From Nonomuraea roseoviolacea subsp. carminata (GTDB taxonomy: Bacteria; Actinomycetota; Actinomycetes; Streptosporangiales; Streptosporangiaceae), in the NCBI RefSeq assembly GCF_024172185.1, contig NZ_JAMZEC010000001.1, forward strand, positions 3,906,001 through 3,970,000: DNA of 64,000 nucleotides. Reading direction: 5' to 3'. Shown piece by piece: positions 47,357-57,881 of this stretch. Below the pieces are notes generated by a model. The model was given only the letters and a program-made list of their open reading frames with translations, ran no database searches and was not told where the DNA came from. How positions within the stretch are numbered: the stretch's first letter is position 1; each line of letters begins with the position of its first letter. The translations under genes and the position numbers were made by a program.

Positions 47357-49915
47357 TCACTGCCCCAGAGCGGCCTCCACGGACGGGCCGGCCCAGCCCG
47401 TCTCGGTCTTCCAGATGATCGAGACTTCGAAGAGGGTCTTGATGATGTCGACCGCCCACAGATCCTGCGGCTCCTTCGGCAGGACGAGGAAGAGGCGGTC
47501 GATCTCCTTGTACTTGCCGCTGGCCCATTCGGCTTCCAGGAGCTTGGGCGCCACGGCACGGAGCTCGGCATAGGTGTCGACGTGCTGCGCTGAGATCACG
47601 TAGAACCCGAGCCCGCGCTCGTCCTCACAGATGATGTCGGCGTACTCGGTATCCAGCAGGGGCTCGCGTTCATTGCCGTACAACTCGGCTGCGAGCATGT
47701 GCTTGAGACGGGCGTGAGCTGGTTGTTTCCGCCTGGCAGCCGCCTGTTCCTTGAGGAAGGCTCGAAACTCATCCCCGTCGGCGAACCGCTCACTCCGGGA
47801 CGAAGAGGCAGCGTCAGTCTTCTTGATCTCGGTCACAGGCACCTTGACAGGCCCGCCTAGTTCAGCAGGCAGAGGGGACGAATGGAGCACCGTCAGGGAC
47901 TGCGTGCACCGGGTCAGAGCGACGTAAAGCTGCCGAAGCCCCGTCGAACCCTGTTCGGCGAACAGATGCGGTTCTACCACCACGACGTGGTCGAACTCCA
48001 GACCCTTCGCCATGTGCGCGGGCATGACGGTGATTCTCTGTCCCATTCCCGGCAACGCCGACTCCTGGAAAGTGGCGATCCGATGGACGAGTTCGGCATG
48101 GAACTCGTCCTGCGCCGGAGTCAGGACCGCGACGGAACGTGCGTGGTCGCCATCCTTCATGGCCAGCTGCTGGGCCCTGGTGACCGTCTCGGTGATAATG
48201 CGTTGCCGGGAGACCAGCATGATCGCCAAAGTGCCCGGCGATGACGGTCGCACCGAGGCCGGGATCGCCGTGGAAGGCGAGATCTTCGTTCCCAGCATCG
48301 CGGCGAAGCTCATGACGTCGGCCGGCACCCGGTAGCCGATGCCGAGTTCGGCGATGTGCCAACCGTCGGTGCTGGCCAGGATGTCGGCCAGGTGCTCCCA
48401 GACGTCGTACTGGCGAATTCCCGTGCTCTGCGCCACGTCTCCGAGTACCGTCATGGAGCCGGACGGGCACCAGCGGGCCAGCGACTTGGCCTGCATGGGC
48501 GTCAGGTCCTGGGCCTCGTCGATGACCAGGTGGTGGTAGCGCCGTTCGTCTTCCCCGGTCAGGAGCCATCGGAGCTCCCCCAGGCAGACGAGGTCCTCGG
48601 CCGACCAGGGTTCGTCCGCGACTCGTTTCGCCTGGGGGCGGACAAGCGCGGCCTGCTCGTCGAGGGTGAGCACGCCGAAGGCCGCGGCCGCGAGGCCGTC
48701 CTTGTCGGCGAGCAGTTGCCGATAGATCTGCTCGGCGCTGGACGACGGCCAGACGCGATTGATGAGCGTGGAAACGGCCGCGACCTTCTCCAGTTGGGTA
48801 CGGAGCCGGTCGTCGGTCTTCTTGACCCGAGTCGCGTCGGCGTACTGGGTCAGCAGCCAGTCGACGGTGGTGTCGATGAAGCGGCGGCGGCGTACCTGGT
48901 AGGAACCCCTTGCCGCACGAGCCGCCGAGGCCAGCCGGACGAGCCCGACCCTGTCGATCTCCAGCCGCGCACCACGGAAGTTGAAGCCCTCCCCGGCGGC
49001 GAGATCTTCTCGAATGAGGTTCTCGACGGCGTTGTGCAGCACCCAGGCCATCCGGTCGTCCGACTTGACCAGGCGGGCGGGGACCGGATCGGTTCCCCGG
49101 ACGTTGCCTGGCCAGAGCTCGGCGATGTCCACGGTGGCGACACCGCGGCTGCCCATGCGCGGCAGGACATCACGAACGTACTGCAGGAACGCCTTGTGTG
49201 GGCCGATGACGAGCACCTGGTCAGGGGTGAAGTGCTCATTGTCCAGCAGCCAGGTGACGCGGTGCAGCCCGACCGCGGTCTTGCCTGTACCCGGACCGCC
49301 CTGGATGACGAGCACGCCCTTACGTTCGTCGGCGACCAGCCTGAGCTGGTGGCGCTGGATCGTTTCGACGATGTCACGCATGACGCCGTCACGCGCGAGG
49401 TCCAGGTCGGCGAGGAGGAACAGGTCGGGCTCGTCGTCGATGACCGGAGCCGGGAGGGTCTCCCCCTCGGCGTTGATCACCTGGATCTCGGTGTCGCTGT
49501 AGTCGAGAACCTTGGGGCCGTCGCAGCGGAGCTGACGCTGCCGCCGTACGTCCGCAGGGTTTTCGGGAGTGGCCAGGCGCCAGGCGGTCGCCGCCTTGGA
49601 GGTCCACTTCACCAGCACCCGGTCGCCCTGGGGGTCCCGTACGGTGGCGCGGCCGATGTACCAGGTGAGCTTGTCGTCGGGATCCTCAAGGAGGTCGATC
49701 CGGGCGATCACGAGGGGATGGCGGCCGGGATCCTCACGGCGTCCGTACTCCTTCGGCAGGTCCGGATGAGAGGACAGTCCCGCGTCCGGGCAATCCCCGA
49801 GGGTGCTCGACCGGAAGCTTTCGATGGCCTTCCGGTCCTGGTCGACGCAGTCGTAGATGTGATCCACGGCTAACTGTTCCTCAGCGATCACCGCATTCCG
49901 ATCGACCGTGCTCAT
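47357..49915 (-). CDS. UvrD/HelD-like superfamily 1 helicase with C-terminal extension
   Basis: The protein has 852 residues; GGAGGT stands right before ATG 49915. The N-terminus (DHIYDCVDQDRKAIESF) and the domain around residues 60-150 are like HelD. Walker A is IQGGPGTGKTAVGLHR, Walker B YHHLVIDEAQD, and motif VI LYVALTRCTQSLTVLH. HelD proteins free stalled RNA polymerase. After the helicase core (about residue 690) come 160 more residues including ICEDERGLGFYVISAQHVDT, absent from classic HelD. It is divergent from the restriction operon. Confidence 0.85.
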   Translation of the reverse strand: MSTVDRNAVIAEEQLAVDHIYDCVDQDRKAIESFRSSTLGDCPDAGLSSHPDLPKEYGRREDPGRHPLVIARIDLLEDPDDKLTWYIGRATVRDPQGDRVLVKWTSKAATAWRLATPENPADVRRQRQLRCDGPKVLDYSDTEIQVINAEGETLPAPVIDDEPDLFLLADLDLARDGVMRDIVETIQRHQLRLVADERKGVLVIQGGPGTGKTAVGLHRVTWLLDNEHFTPDQVLVIGPHKAFLQYVRDVLPRMGSRGVATVDIAELWPGNVRGTDPVPARLVKSDDRMAWVLHNAVENLIREDLAAGEGFNFRGARLEIDRVGLVRLASAARAARGSYQVRRRRFIDTTVDWLLTQYADATRVKKTDDRLRTQLEKVAAVSTLINRVWPSSSAEQIYRQLLADKDGLAAAAFGVLTLDEQAALVRPQAKRVADEPWSAEDLVCLGELRWLLTGEDERRYHHLVIDEAQDLTPMQAKSLARWCPSGSMTVLGDVAQSTGIRQYDVWEHLADILASTDGWHIAELGIGYRVPADVMSFAAMLGTKISPSTAIPASVRPSSPGTLAIMLVSRQRIITETVTRAQQLAMKDGDHARSVAVLTPAQDEFHAELVHRIATFQESALPGMGQRITVMPAHMAKGLEFDHVVVVEPHLFAEQGSTGLRQLYVALTRCTQSLTVLHSSPLPAELGGPVKVPVTEIKKTDAASSSRSERFADGDEFRAFLKEQAAARRKQPAHARLKHMLAAELYGNEREPLLDTEYADIICEDERGLGFYVISAQHVDTYAELRAVAPKLLEAEWASGKYKEIDRLFLVLPKEPQDLWAVDIIKTLFEVSIIWKTETGWAGPSVEAALGQ

Positions 49916-50087
49916 GTGACCTCCGGGGGAAGCATGGATGCCGGGTGTTGAGAGCGGTCCAACGACGGCATGTCGAGTCGATCTATCAGTTCTTGTGGCC
50001 CATGTCACTAGGCGGAAAACCGGTGGGTGCCCTCCGGGATTTAGTCTAGACCATTGTGGCGTCGGTACACAGGCGCAATGTTAGGTG

Positions 50088-50117
50088 TTGACGAAAACGG
50101 CGCGTGGTCTCTAGAGT
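50088..50117 (+). promoter_or_regulatory. Probable promoter of the restriction-modification operon
   Basis: TTGACG (50088-50093) and TAGAGT (50112-50117) are separated by 18 bases and point to hsdM, giving an untranslated leader of roughly 110 bases. They lie in the divergent gap to the HelD-like gene. The match is to the general sigma-70-type consensus; nothing was tested. Confidence 0.45.
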
Positions 50118-50232
50118 CTGGTCCACAAGACTGTTCACGCCCGCAGCCCGGACGAACTGCGCAGACCCACGGTCGCTGGGAGACTGGCCTCGGCACCCCG
50201 ACGCAGACTGACCGATCCAGAGAGGCCACCAC

Positions 50233-52677
50233 GTGGCGAAGTTGACGTTGCCGCAGCTTGAGCGGCACCTGTTCGGCGCGGCCGACATCCTCCGCGGCAA
50301 GATGGATGCCTCGGAATTCAAGGAGTACATCTTCGGGATGCTCTTCTTGTAGCGGGCCTCCGATCAGTTCGAGGTGGTCCGCAGCGAGGTCGTCGAGAAG
50401 CGGGTGGCCGAAGGCAAGAGCCGCGAGGAAGCCGAGCGGATGGCCGAGATGCGCGGCTTCTACCGTGGTGACAAGTTCTACGTGCCACCGGAAGCCCGCT
50501 GGAGCCACATTAGGAACGAGTCGCGCAAGAAGAACGTCGGCGACATGCTCAACAAGGCGCTCGGCGCCCTGGAGGAAGAGAACGTCGCCGCTCTCGAAGG
50601 CGTCCTGGAGCACATCGACTTCACCCGCAAGGTCGGCCAGTCCACCATCCCCGACAAGCGACTGCAGCAGCTAGTCGACCACTTCTCGCGTGTGCGGCTC
50701 CGCAACGAGGACTTCGAGTTCCCCGACCTGCTCGGCGCGGCCTACGAATACCTGATCGCCCAGTTCGCCGACTCCGCCGGCAAGAAGGGCGGCGAGTTCT
50801 ACACGCCGCGTGGCGTCGTCCGCATGATGGTCAGCCTGGTCAAGCCCAGACCGGGCATGGCCGTCTACGACCCGTGCGCCGGCTCGGGCGGCATGCTCAT
50901 CCACGCCAAGGAGTACATCGACGAGCACGGCCTCGACTCGCGCGACCTGACTCTGGCGGGGCAGGAGTACAACGGCGGCACCTGGGCGGTGTCGAAGATG
51001 AACATGATCCTCCACGGCGTGCTCAACGCGCTCCTGGAGAACGACGACACCCTGGCCGAGCCCAAGCACCTCAACGGCGGCGAGCTCGCCCGCTTCGACC
51101 GGGTGCTCACCAATCCGCCCTTCTCCCTCAACTATTCCGCGACCGACATGAAGCACAAGGAACGCTTCAAGTACGGCTACGCCCCGGAGACAGGCAAGAA
51201 GGCGGACCTCATGTTCGCCCAGCACGTGCTCGCCGTCCTCACCCCGGACGGGATCGGGGCGACTGTCATGCCGCACGGCGTGCTGTTCCGCGGCGGCAAG
51301 GAGCAGGAGATCCGCAAGGGCATCATCCAGGACGACCGTCTCGAAGCCGTCATCGGCCTGGCGCCCAACCTCTTCTACGGCACCGGCATCCCCGCCTGCA
51401 TCCTCGTCCTGCGCGGCACCGATCCCCGACCGGCCGCGCGGCACAACAAGGTCCTCTTCATCAACGCCGACCGCGAGTTCACCGCCGGACGCGCCCAGAA
51501 CTACCTCGACCCGCAGCACGCCGAGAAGATCGTCGCCGCCTACGAGTCGTACGAGGACATCCCCGGCTTCGCCCGCGTTGTGGACATCGAGGAACTGCGC
51601 GAGAACGACTTCAACCTCAACATCCGGCGCTACGTCGACAACACTCCCCCGCCCGAGCCACAGGACGTCCGCGCCCACCTGCACGGCGGCATCCCCAAGT
51701 CCGAGGTCAAAGCCAAGGCCGGTCTGTTCCGGGCGTTCGGCATCGACCCGGCGACTCTGTTCGCCGAACGAGACGCCGATTACTTCGATTTCCTGCCCGA
51801 AGGCTGGCAGGCGACGGCCTCTCGCCTGCCCGGGCTGGCCGCCCCTGCCGAGGCGCGTCTGCGGGCGGCGTTCGCGGAGTGGTGGGTACGGCACAGCAAG
51901 CGGTTGATCGAACTGCCCGACACCCACAAGGTCATGGAGGTCCGCGCCGACCTTCTCGACTCTTTCGTTACCGAGCTCCTGCCCGTCGGCATCCTCGACC
52001 GCTTCGAGCTGGCCGGTGTCGTGGCCGCCTGGTGGGGCGAGGCCCAGTACGACATCAAGACTCTGGGACTCAACGGTTTCGAGGGCGTGGTCGAGGGCTG
52101 GCTCACCACGATCGAGTCGGCGTTCGAGCTGGATGAGGAGGAGCTCGAATACTGGGACAAGGCCAAGATCGCCTCCGAGAAGCGCAAGGCCCGTGATCAT
52201 CGCGTTGTTCCGGCGCTCATCCCCGACTACCTCGCGGAACTCGATGAGGCAGAGGCCGCCTATGCCGAGCTGAACGCCCAGCTCAAGGCCGCCGCAGTCA
52301 AGCCCTCGGAGGAGGACGAAGAGGTCGACGAACCGGCCGAGGACCAGCTGTCCGAGGCCGAAATCAAGGCCTTGAAGTCTCGTACGGCTGCCGCCAAAAA
52401 GAAGGTCTCAGCCTTGAAGGAGCACTTCCTGCCGCGACTCCGCATGGCTGTCGGCGCGCTCGACGAATCCTCACGCCGCGACCTCGTGCTTGAAGTCCTT
52501 CGGCTGCAGCTCTCGACTCGCTTGGAGTCTCGTACGGCTGTCGCTCGCCGGCTGTTCGAGACGGCGTTCCATACCTGGGCCGACAAGTACGCAGTAACGC
52601 TCAGGCATCTAGAGGCTCAGCGTGATGCCGCTACCAGCCAGCTCAATATCTACCTGAAGGAGCTTGGCTATGCCTAG
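50233..52677 (+). pseudogene. hsdM: Type I restriction-modification methylase HsdM with in-frame amber codon 40
   Basis: From GTG 50233 the frame reads KLTLPQLERHLFGAADILRG, then YIFGMLFL, then TAG (50350-50352), then RASDQFEVV. In other HsdM proteins this block is MLFLKRASDxF, so the TAG stands for a Lys AAG codon. After it 774 codons stay open to 52677. Methylase motifs are intact: DPCAGSGGM (about residue 213) and NPPF (about 295). The C-terminal 200 residues carry a coiled coil (LDEAEAAYAELNAQLKAAAV) that joins HsdS. Either the gene is off, the amber codon is suppressed, or a shorter protein starts at GTG 50374 without the N-terminal helical part. Confidence 0.85.
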
Positions 52678-53911
52678 CCGAGAATGGATATCGACCTTCG
52701 TTGGAGATCACGCAGAGGTACGTGCCCGCATCGGATGGCGAGGGCTATCGTCATCCGAATACGTACCAGATGGTCCTTTCTTGATCGCAGGAAAGCATAT
52801 TGAGTCCGGGAAGGTATCCTGGTCCTCATGTGATCATCTGTCGTGGAAGCGATATCGAGAATCTCCCGAGATTGCACTTCGCCCTGGCGATGTGATCGTG
52901 TCAAAAGACGGGACTATCGGTCGTGTCGCTCGGATAGATGAACTGCCTGCGGAGGCGACACTGAACGGCACCATGATGCTGGTCAGACCCAAGAGTCAGC
53001 TCAACTATCGCTACCTCTACCATGTCCTTTCCAGCCGAGCTTTTCAGGCTCTCGTCAACGAACGGACTTCTGGAAGCTCCATTCCACATCTGTTTCAACG
53101 AGATATCGTTAACCTTCCAATCAAGCTACCCTCCACATCCGAGCAGTGGCGGATCGCGGAGATCCTCGACGCATTTGACGATAAGATCCACGCCGCGAGC
53201 GAGATGCCCAAGAAGCACGCTGCACTCAAGGAGCGCCTCATCGACCAACTCCTCGCAAGCGAGGGAACGATCCCACATGTCTCACTTGAGTCCTGCGCGC
53301 CACAAGATCGGCCATTTCTAAAAGCGGGACCCTTCGGATCATCACTTAAAGGGAGCGACTGGGTAGAGGCAGGTACGCCGGTAGTCACGATCGCTGCTCT
53401 CATTGATGGCGCTATCGATCCTGGCGAACTCTACTTTGTGACCGGCTCAAAGGCATCCAGCCTTTCGGCTTATCGCCTATTTGAGAATGATATTCTTTTC
53501 TCCCGGGTGGCCGATGTCGGCCGATCGGCTGTTGTCAGAAAGCACCAGGAGGGCTGGATCATGTCTTCCAATCTGATGCGCATTGCCGTGAATTCCCGCC
53601 AGATGAATCCTGATTTTCTTCAAATAGTCATCGCAGGCTCATCTGGCGTTCGCGAACAGATCCGCCGCCTTACAAACTCAAGCGGTCGAGAGGTTATCAA
53701 CGATCGCATCGTCCGCCACCTACTTTTCCCGAGACCGCCAATCGGCGGACAGCTCAGAATCGTTAATATCGTTCGCGAGTTTGACAACAGCCAGGAGATT
53801 GCAGTCCGAATCATTGAAAAACTGAAGCTCGCCAAACATGGACTCATGGAGGACCTGTTGACTGGGCGGGTTCGTGTGGACGCGGCGGAAGCCGTCCTCG
53901 AAGATCTCTAG
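52670..53911 (+). CDS. hsdS: Type I restriction-modification specificity subunit HsdS
   Basis: The protein has 413 residues from ATG 52670, which lies inside the last codons of hsdM and has AAGGAG seven bases upstream. Two target-recognition domains are separated by a spacer helix (SEQWRIAEILDAFDDKIHAA) and closed by a second one (EKLKLAKHGLMEDLLTGRVR). The repeat structure LPxxxEQxxIAxILxAxD and GQLRIVNIVREFDN is typical. Base composition is much less GC-rich than hsdM or hsdR, which suggests exchange of recognition domains by transfer. The recognised DNA sequence cannot be read from it. Confidence 0.93.
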   Translation: MPSREWISTFVGDHAEVRARIGWRGLSSSEYVPDGPFLIAGKHIESGKVSWSSCDHLSWKRYRESPEIALRPGDVIVSKDGTIGRVARIDELPAEATLNGTMMLVRPKSQLNYRYLYHVLSSRAFQALVNERTSGSSIPHLFQRDIVNLPIKLPSTSEQWRIAEILDAFDDKIHAASEMPKKHAALKERLIDQLLASEGTIPHVSLESCAPQDRPFLKAGPFGSSLKGSDWVEAGTPVVTIAALIDGAIDPGELYFVTGSKASSLSAYRLFENDILFSRVADVGRSAVVRKHQEGWIMSSNLMRIAVNSRQMNPDFLQIVIAGSSGVREQIRRLTNSSGREVINDRIVRHLLFPRPPIGGQLRIVNIVREFDNSQEIAVRIIEKLKLAKHGLMEDLLTGRVRVDAAEAVLEDL

Positions 53912-54001
53912 CCCTTATCGGGGCAATGAAAGGTCGCCCCGATGCAGGGTGATTTGTCGGGGGATAACGACAATCAGGCAGTTAGCGAGGGGAGTCGGAC
54001 G

Positions 54002-57000
54002 GTGACCGACTATGAATACCTGCTCGTCGAGAAGCCACTCATCGAACAGCTCAAAGATATGGGCTGGGAACACCGGGCGGGAGCCGAGCACGGCGCGGTG
54101 ATTCCGCTCTACCCGAGGATGTCGGACCGGGGCAGCTTCGACCAGACGATTCTCGAAGACAGGTTGCGCGACGCCATCGAGCGGATCAACGGCACCTGGC
54201 TGGACGAGCGCAAGGTGAGCCAGGCTGTCAACGCCATCACCCGGATCCCCACGACCAACTTGTTGGAAGCCAACAAGCAGGCGACCGCCCTGCTGATCAA
54301 CGGAATCCCAATTGAGGACCCGGCGACCGGCAAGTCCAGGACCGTGCATTACATCGACTGGGAAAATCGTCCGGGCAGCAACGAGTTCACCGCAATCAAC
54401 CAGTTCCGCGTCGACGTCCCGGGCACTGGCGGTCACAAGCAGATCGTCCCCGACATCGTCCTTTTCGTGAACGGCATCCCCTTGGTCGTGATCGAGTGCA
54501 AGAAGACCACTGAGAGCAATCTGGACAAGGCCGTGACCCAGCTTCGTCGCTACCGCGACAGCCGTACTGGGCTGTTCCGGCCGGTGCAGCTGACGGTCGC
54601 GACGAGCGGTGAGGATGCCCGGCTCGGCACGTTAACCGCCAAGCTCGAACACTACGTGCCGTGGCGTGACCCGTATCCGATGAGGAAGAAGCAGCTCGCC
54701 GACCGGCTGGACAAGGCGGAAGAGCAGCTGAGCAAGCAGGAGATCCTGGTCGCCGGCGTGCTGGAGCCGAACAACCTGCTCAACATCGTCCACAACTTCG
54801 TCACCTTCATGACCACCGATGAGGGCGTCACCATCAAGGTCGCCCCCCGGTACCAGCAGTTCCGGGCGGTCGAGCGCGCGGTCGAGCGGTTGTTGACGGG
54901 GGAGCCGGAGCATCGCGGTGGCATCATCTGGCACACTCAGGGGTCCGGTAAGAGTCTCACCATGACCTTCCTGGTACGGCGGTTACGGTCGCTGGACAGG
55001 CTGGCGCACTACAAGGTCGTGGTGGTCACCGACCGTACCCAGTTGCAGGACCAGCTCACCGAGACGATGGCGCTGAGCGACGAGAAGGTGGACGTCGCCA
55101 AGAACACGGCACGGGCCAGGACCCTGCTCGGTCGCAAGGGCCCCGGGCTGGTCTTCGTCATGATCCAGAAGAACCAGAGCGGTCAGCCCAAGGACCGCAT
55201 GGAGCTGGGTGAGATCAACACCGACGAGTCGATCGTCGTACTGATCGACGAGGTGCACCGCTCGCACACGGCCGCACTGGGCGCCAACCTTCGCCAGGCC
55301 ATGCCTAACGCCGCCAGGATCGGCTTCACGGGCACGCCGATCATGAAGAAGCGGGGACAGCGGAAGACCAGCGTGGAGCTGTTCGGACCGTTCATCGACA
55401 CCTACCGCCTCCGTGAAGCCGAGGAGGACGGCGTGATCGTGCCGATCCTCTACGAGGGCATCAAGGTCAAGGGCGCGCTGCAGAACGGCCAGGACATGGA
55501 CGAGCTCTTCGAGGAGGAGTTCGAGGAGCTGACCGACGAGGAACGCCTGCAGCTGCAGGCCCGCTGGGCCACCAAGGGTAACGTGTCGACGGCGCGGAAG
55601 CTGGTAGACGTCAAGGCCAAGCACATGCTCCGGCACTACGTGGACAAGGTGCTGCCCGAAGGCTTCAAGGCGCAGGTGGTCGCCTACGACCGGGAGACGA
55701 CCGTACGGTACCGGGAAGCGCTCATGGAGGCCCGCGACGAGCTGGTCCGCGACATCGAGAAGCTCCCACCGCACCTGCTCACCCGGACCATCGAAGAACT
55801 GAAGCCGCGCCAGGCCCAGCTCGTGAAGGCCCACAAGCAGCTCGACCTGTTGAAGCGGATGGACTTCGTGCCGGTGATCTCCAAGGGAGACACCGAACAC
55901 GAGGACCGCTACGCCGAGTGGACCGACGAGGCCAAGCAGAAGACCCGGATCGAGGGCTTCACCCGGCCCTTCGGGGAGAACGACATCGCCTTCGTCATCG
56001 TGAAGTCGATGCTGCTCACGGGGTTCGACGCGCCGATCGAGCAGGTGATGTACCTCGACCGGAAGCTGGAGATGCACGACCTGCTCCAGGCCGTGGCGCG
56101 GGTGAACCGTACGGCCGGCAACAAGCCCTTCGGGTATGTCGTGGACTACCGCGGTGTGGCCCAGAACCTGGTAGAGGCGCTGCGTATCTACGCCGACGAG
56201 GAATTCGAGACCGACGAGAGCCTCGACGTCTCGGGCGCACTGCGCGACCTGAAGACGGAGATCGGGAAGCTGGAGCCGCGCCGGCAGCGACTTCGGATGA
56301 TGTTCCGCGACTACACCGACGTCGAAGGCTGCGTGCAGGAGCTGGCGGATCCGCAACTGCGTGACCGGTTCGGCGTCGAGCTGGCCCGCTTCTCCCGGAC
56401 GATCAACACGGTGTTGCCCGATCCGGCGGCCACGCCGTACCTGGCCGACGCCAAGCACTTCGCGGTCATCAGGCTCACCGCGAACCGGCGCTACCGGGTC
56501 GACGGCGGCGAGTTCGACCCCGGCGCGTACGGACAGAAGATCAAGCTGCTCATCGACGAGCACATCACCGCGCTCGACATCGAGCAGCAGCTGCCGCCCA
56601 TCGCACTGACCGCGACCAACTTCGCTGAAAGGGTCGAGGCGATGACCGGAGGCTCACGGGCCAAGGCGTCGGAGATGGAAAACGCCATTCGGCATCACAT
56701 CACCGTCAACGCCGGCCAGGACCCGGCCCGCTACCAGTTGCTGAGCGAGCGATTGGAGCAGATCCTGACCGAGCTCAAGGACGACTGGGACGCCCAGTTG
56801 CTGGCGTTCAAGGACCTGATGTCCGACGTGGTGGAGGACCGGCGGGACAATCCCCACGAGTTCAGCCCCGCCGAATTCGCCCTCTACGGGGTGCTGCTTC
56901 AGGAGCTGGCCACCTCCGACGCGGACCTGGAAGACCAGCGGTTCGTCAAGGCCACCCGCGAGATCATCCGGCTGGCCGGCCGGACCATCCACCGGCACGG

Positions 57001-57157
57001 CTTCTGGGACAAGCGTCCCGACGTCGCCGACTTCCGTGACGAGATCTTCGAGATCCTCGTGACCGCTGACCTCGGCGATGTCCATCAGCTGGAGAAGGTG
57101 GCGGACAAGGCCCGGGACGCCGTCAAGAACAACCACGCGACGATCCCCAAAGCCTGA
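54002..57157 (+). CDS. hsdR: Type I restriction endonuclease subunit HsdR
   Basis: The protein has 1051 residues from GTG 54002 (GGGGAG seven bases upstream); ATG 53942 would add 20. The N-terminal nuclease domain shows PLVVIECKKTT, the E-x-K part of PD-(D/E)xK. Next are Walker A HTQGSGKS and the DEVH box (VVLIDEVHRSH) with GFTGTPI, the second RecA-like domain with LLTGFDAP and VARVNRT, and a helical C-terminal region that docks to the methylase. All catalytic parts look intact, so restriction would be functional only if a working HsdM/HsdS core exists. That makes the amber codon in hsdM biologically important. Confidence 0.95.
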   Translation: MTDYEYLLVEKPLIEQLKDMGWEHRAGAEHGAVIPLYPRMSDRGSFDQTILEDRLRDAIERINGTWLDERKVSQAVNAITRIPTTNLLEANKQATALLINGIPIEDPATGKSRTVHYIDWENRPGSNEFTAINQFRVDVPGTGGHKQIVPDIVLFVNGIPLVVIECKKTTESNLDKAVTQLRRYRDSRTGLFRPVQLTVATSGEDARLGTLTAKLEHYVPWRDPYPMRKKQLADRLDKAEEQLSKQEILVAGVLEPNNLLNIVHNFVTFMTTDEGVTIKVAPRYQQFRAVERAVERLLTGEPEHRGGIIWHTQGSGKSLTMTFLVRRLRSLDRLAHYKVVVVTDRTQLQDQLTETMALSDEKVDVAKNTARARTLLGRKGPGLVFVMIQKNQSGQPKDRMELGEINTDESIVVLIDEVHRSHTAALGANLRQAMPNAARIGFTGTPIMKKRGQRKTSVELFGPFIDTYRLREAEEDGVIVPILYEGIKVKGALQNGQDMDELFEEEFEELTDEERLQLQARWATKGNVSTARKLVDVKAKHMLRHYVDKVLPEGFKAQVVAYDRETTVRYREALMEARDELVRDIEKLPPHLLTRTIEELKPRQAQLVKAHKQLDLLKRMDFVPVISKGDTEHEDRYAEWTDEAKQKTRIEGFTRPFGENDIAFVIVKSMLLTGFDAPIEQVMYLDRKLEMHDLLQAVARVNRTAGNKPFGYVVDYRGVAQNLVEALRIYADEEFETDESLDVSGALRDLKTEIGKLEPRRQRLRMMFRDYTDVEGCVQELADPQLRDRFGVELARFSRTINTVLPDPAATPYLADAKHFAVIRLTANRRYRVDGGEFDPGAYGQKIKLLIDEHITALDIEQQLPPIALTATNFAERVEAMTGGSRAKASEMENAIRHHITVNAGQDPARYQLLSERLEQILTELKDDWDAQLLAFKDLMSDVVEDRRDNPHEFSPAEFALYGVLLQELATSDADLEDQRFVKATREIIRLAGRTIHRHGFWDKRPDVADFRDEIFEILVTADLGDVHQLEKVADKARDAVKNNHATIPKA

Positions 57158-57164
57158 CCCTGGC

Positions 57165-57881
57165 ATGCTGGTGACCGTGAGTGAAATACCGGGAGTCCTG
57201 CGAGTCGGCGACCTGGAGGTCGCCGTCTCGGTGAGCGATCGGCGCAAGAGCGTGCGCCTGACCGTCGAGCGGGACGCCTCGATTACCGCGGTCGTCCCAC
57301 CCCAGCTGTCGAAGTACGAGTTGGCCAAGGTGGTGGAGGCCAAGAGGCCCTGGCTGTACGGCAAGCTCGCGGAGAAGCGGGAGCTGGGCGACGCCCCACC
57401 TGCCAAAGAGTTCGTCACAGGCGAGGGATATCGCTATCTGGGCCGTTCCTATCGGCTGCGCCTGGTGGACGTCGGCGAGGTGCGGCTCATCCGAGGGCGT
57501 CTGGAGCTGCCCAGAGGAGGCAGCGCGAAGGAGCTCGTCGGCTGGTATCGCCGCGTCGGTCACCCCTGGCTGTCGAAACGGGTGCGTCCTTGGGCGACGC
57601 GGCTCGGTGTCGAGGTGAGCGGATTGCGCGTCCGACCGCTCGGTTACAGATGGGGATCGTGTTCGCGGGACGGGCACGTCAACATTCACTGGGCCACCAT
57701 GCAGTTGCCTCCGAGCCTGATTGACTACGTGCTTGTTCACGAGCTTGCGCATATTCAGAGGCCTGATCACGGGTCCGAGTTCTGGAGCACCGTAGAGCGG
57801 GCGCTGCCAGGGCATGAGGATTATCGCGAGCGGCTCCGCCGTGCCGGAAATGAGCTTTGGTTGCCGGAGGAGGGGCTCTGA
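57165..57881 (+). CDS. SprT/YgjP-like zinc metallopeptidase (DUF45)
   Basis: The protein has 238 residues. The zinc motif H192-E-L-A-H196 with the third ligand in RPDHGSEFW is that of the YgjP-metallopep family. The conserved LGYRWGSCSRDGHVNIHW lies before it and an N-terminal DRRKSVRLTVERDASI sheet is typical. Such genes frequently accompany type I restriction operons, where the role is unknown but may be processing or turnover of the nuclease. The gene begins 8 bases after hsdR and overlaps the next methylase (TGATG). ATG 57165 or the GTG codons at 57171 or 57177 could be the start. Confidence 0.88.
   Translation: MLVTVSEIPGVLRVGDLEVAVSVSDRRKSVRLTVERDASITAVVPPQLSKYELAKVVEAKRPWLYGKLAEKRELGDAPPAKEFVTGEGYRYLGRSYRLRLVDVGEVRLIRGRLELPRGGSAKELVGWYRRVGHPWLSKRVRPWATRLGVEVSGLRVRPLGYRWGSCSRDGHVNIHWATMQLPPSLIDYVLVHELAHIQRPDHGSEFWSTVERALPGHEDYRERLRRAGNELWLPEEGL

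Noticed and set aside
50374..52677. A start of HsdM at GTG 50374 making the gene intact
   Set aside because: It would remove the conserved N-terminal block including GMLFLKRASD; the upstream frame from GTG 50233 clearly encodes that block apart from the amber codon.
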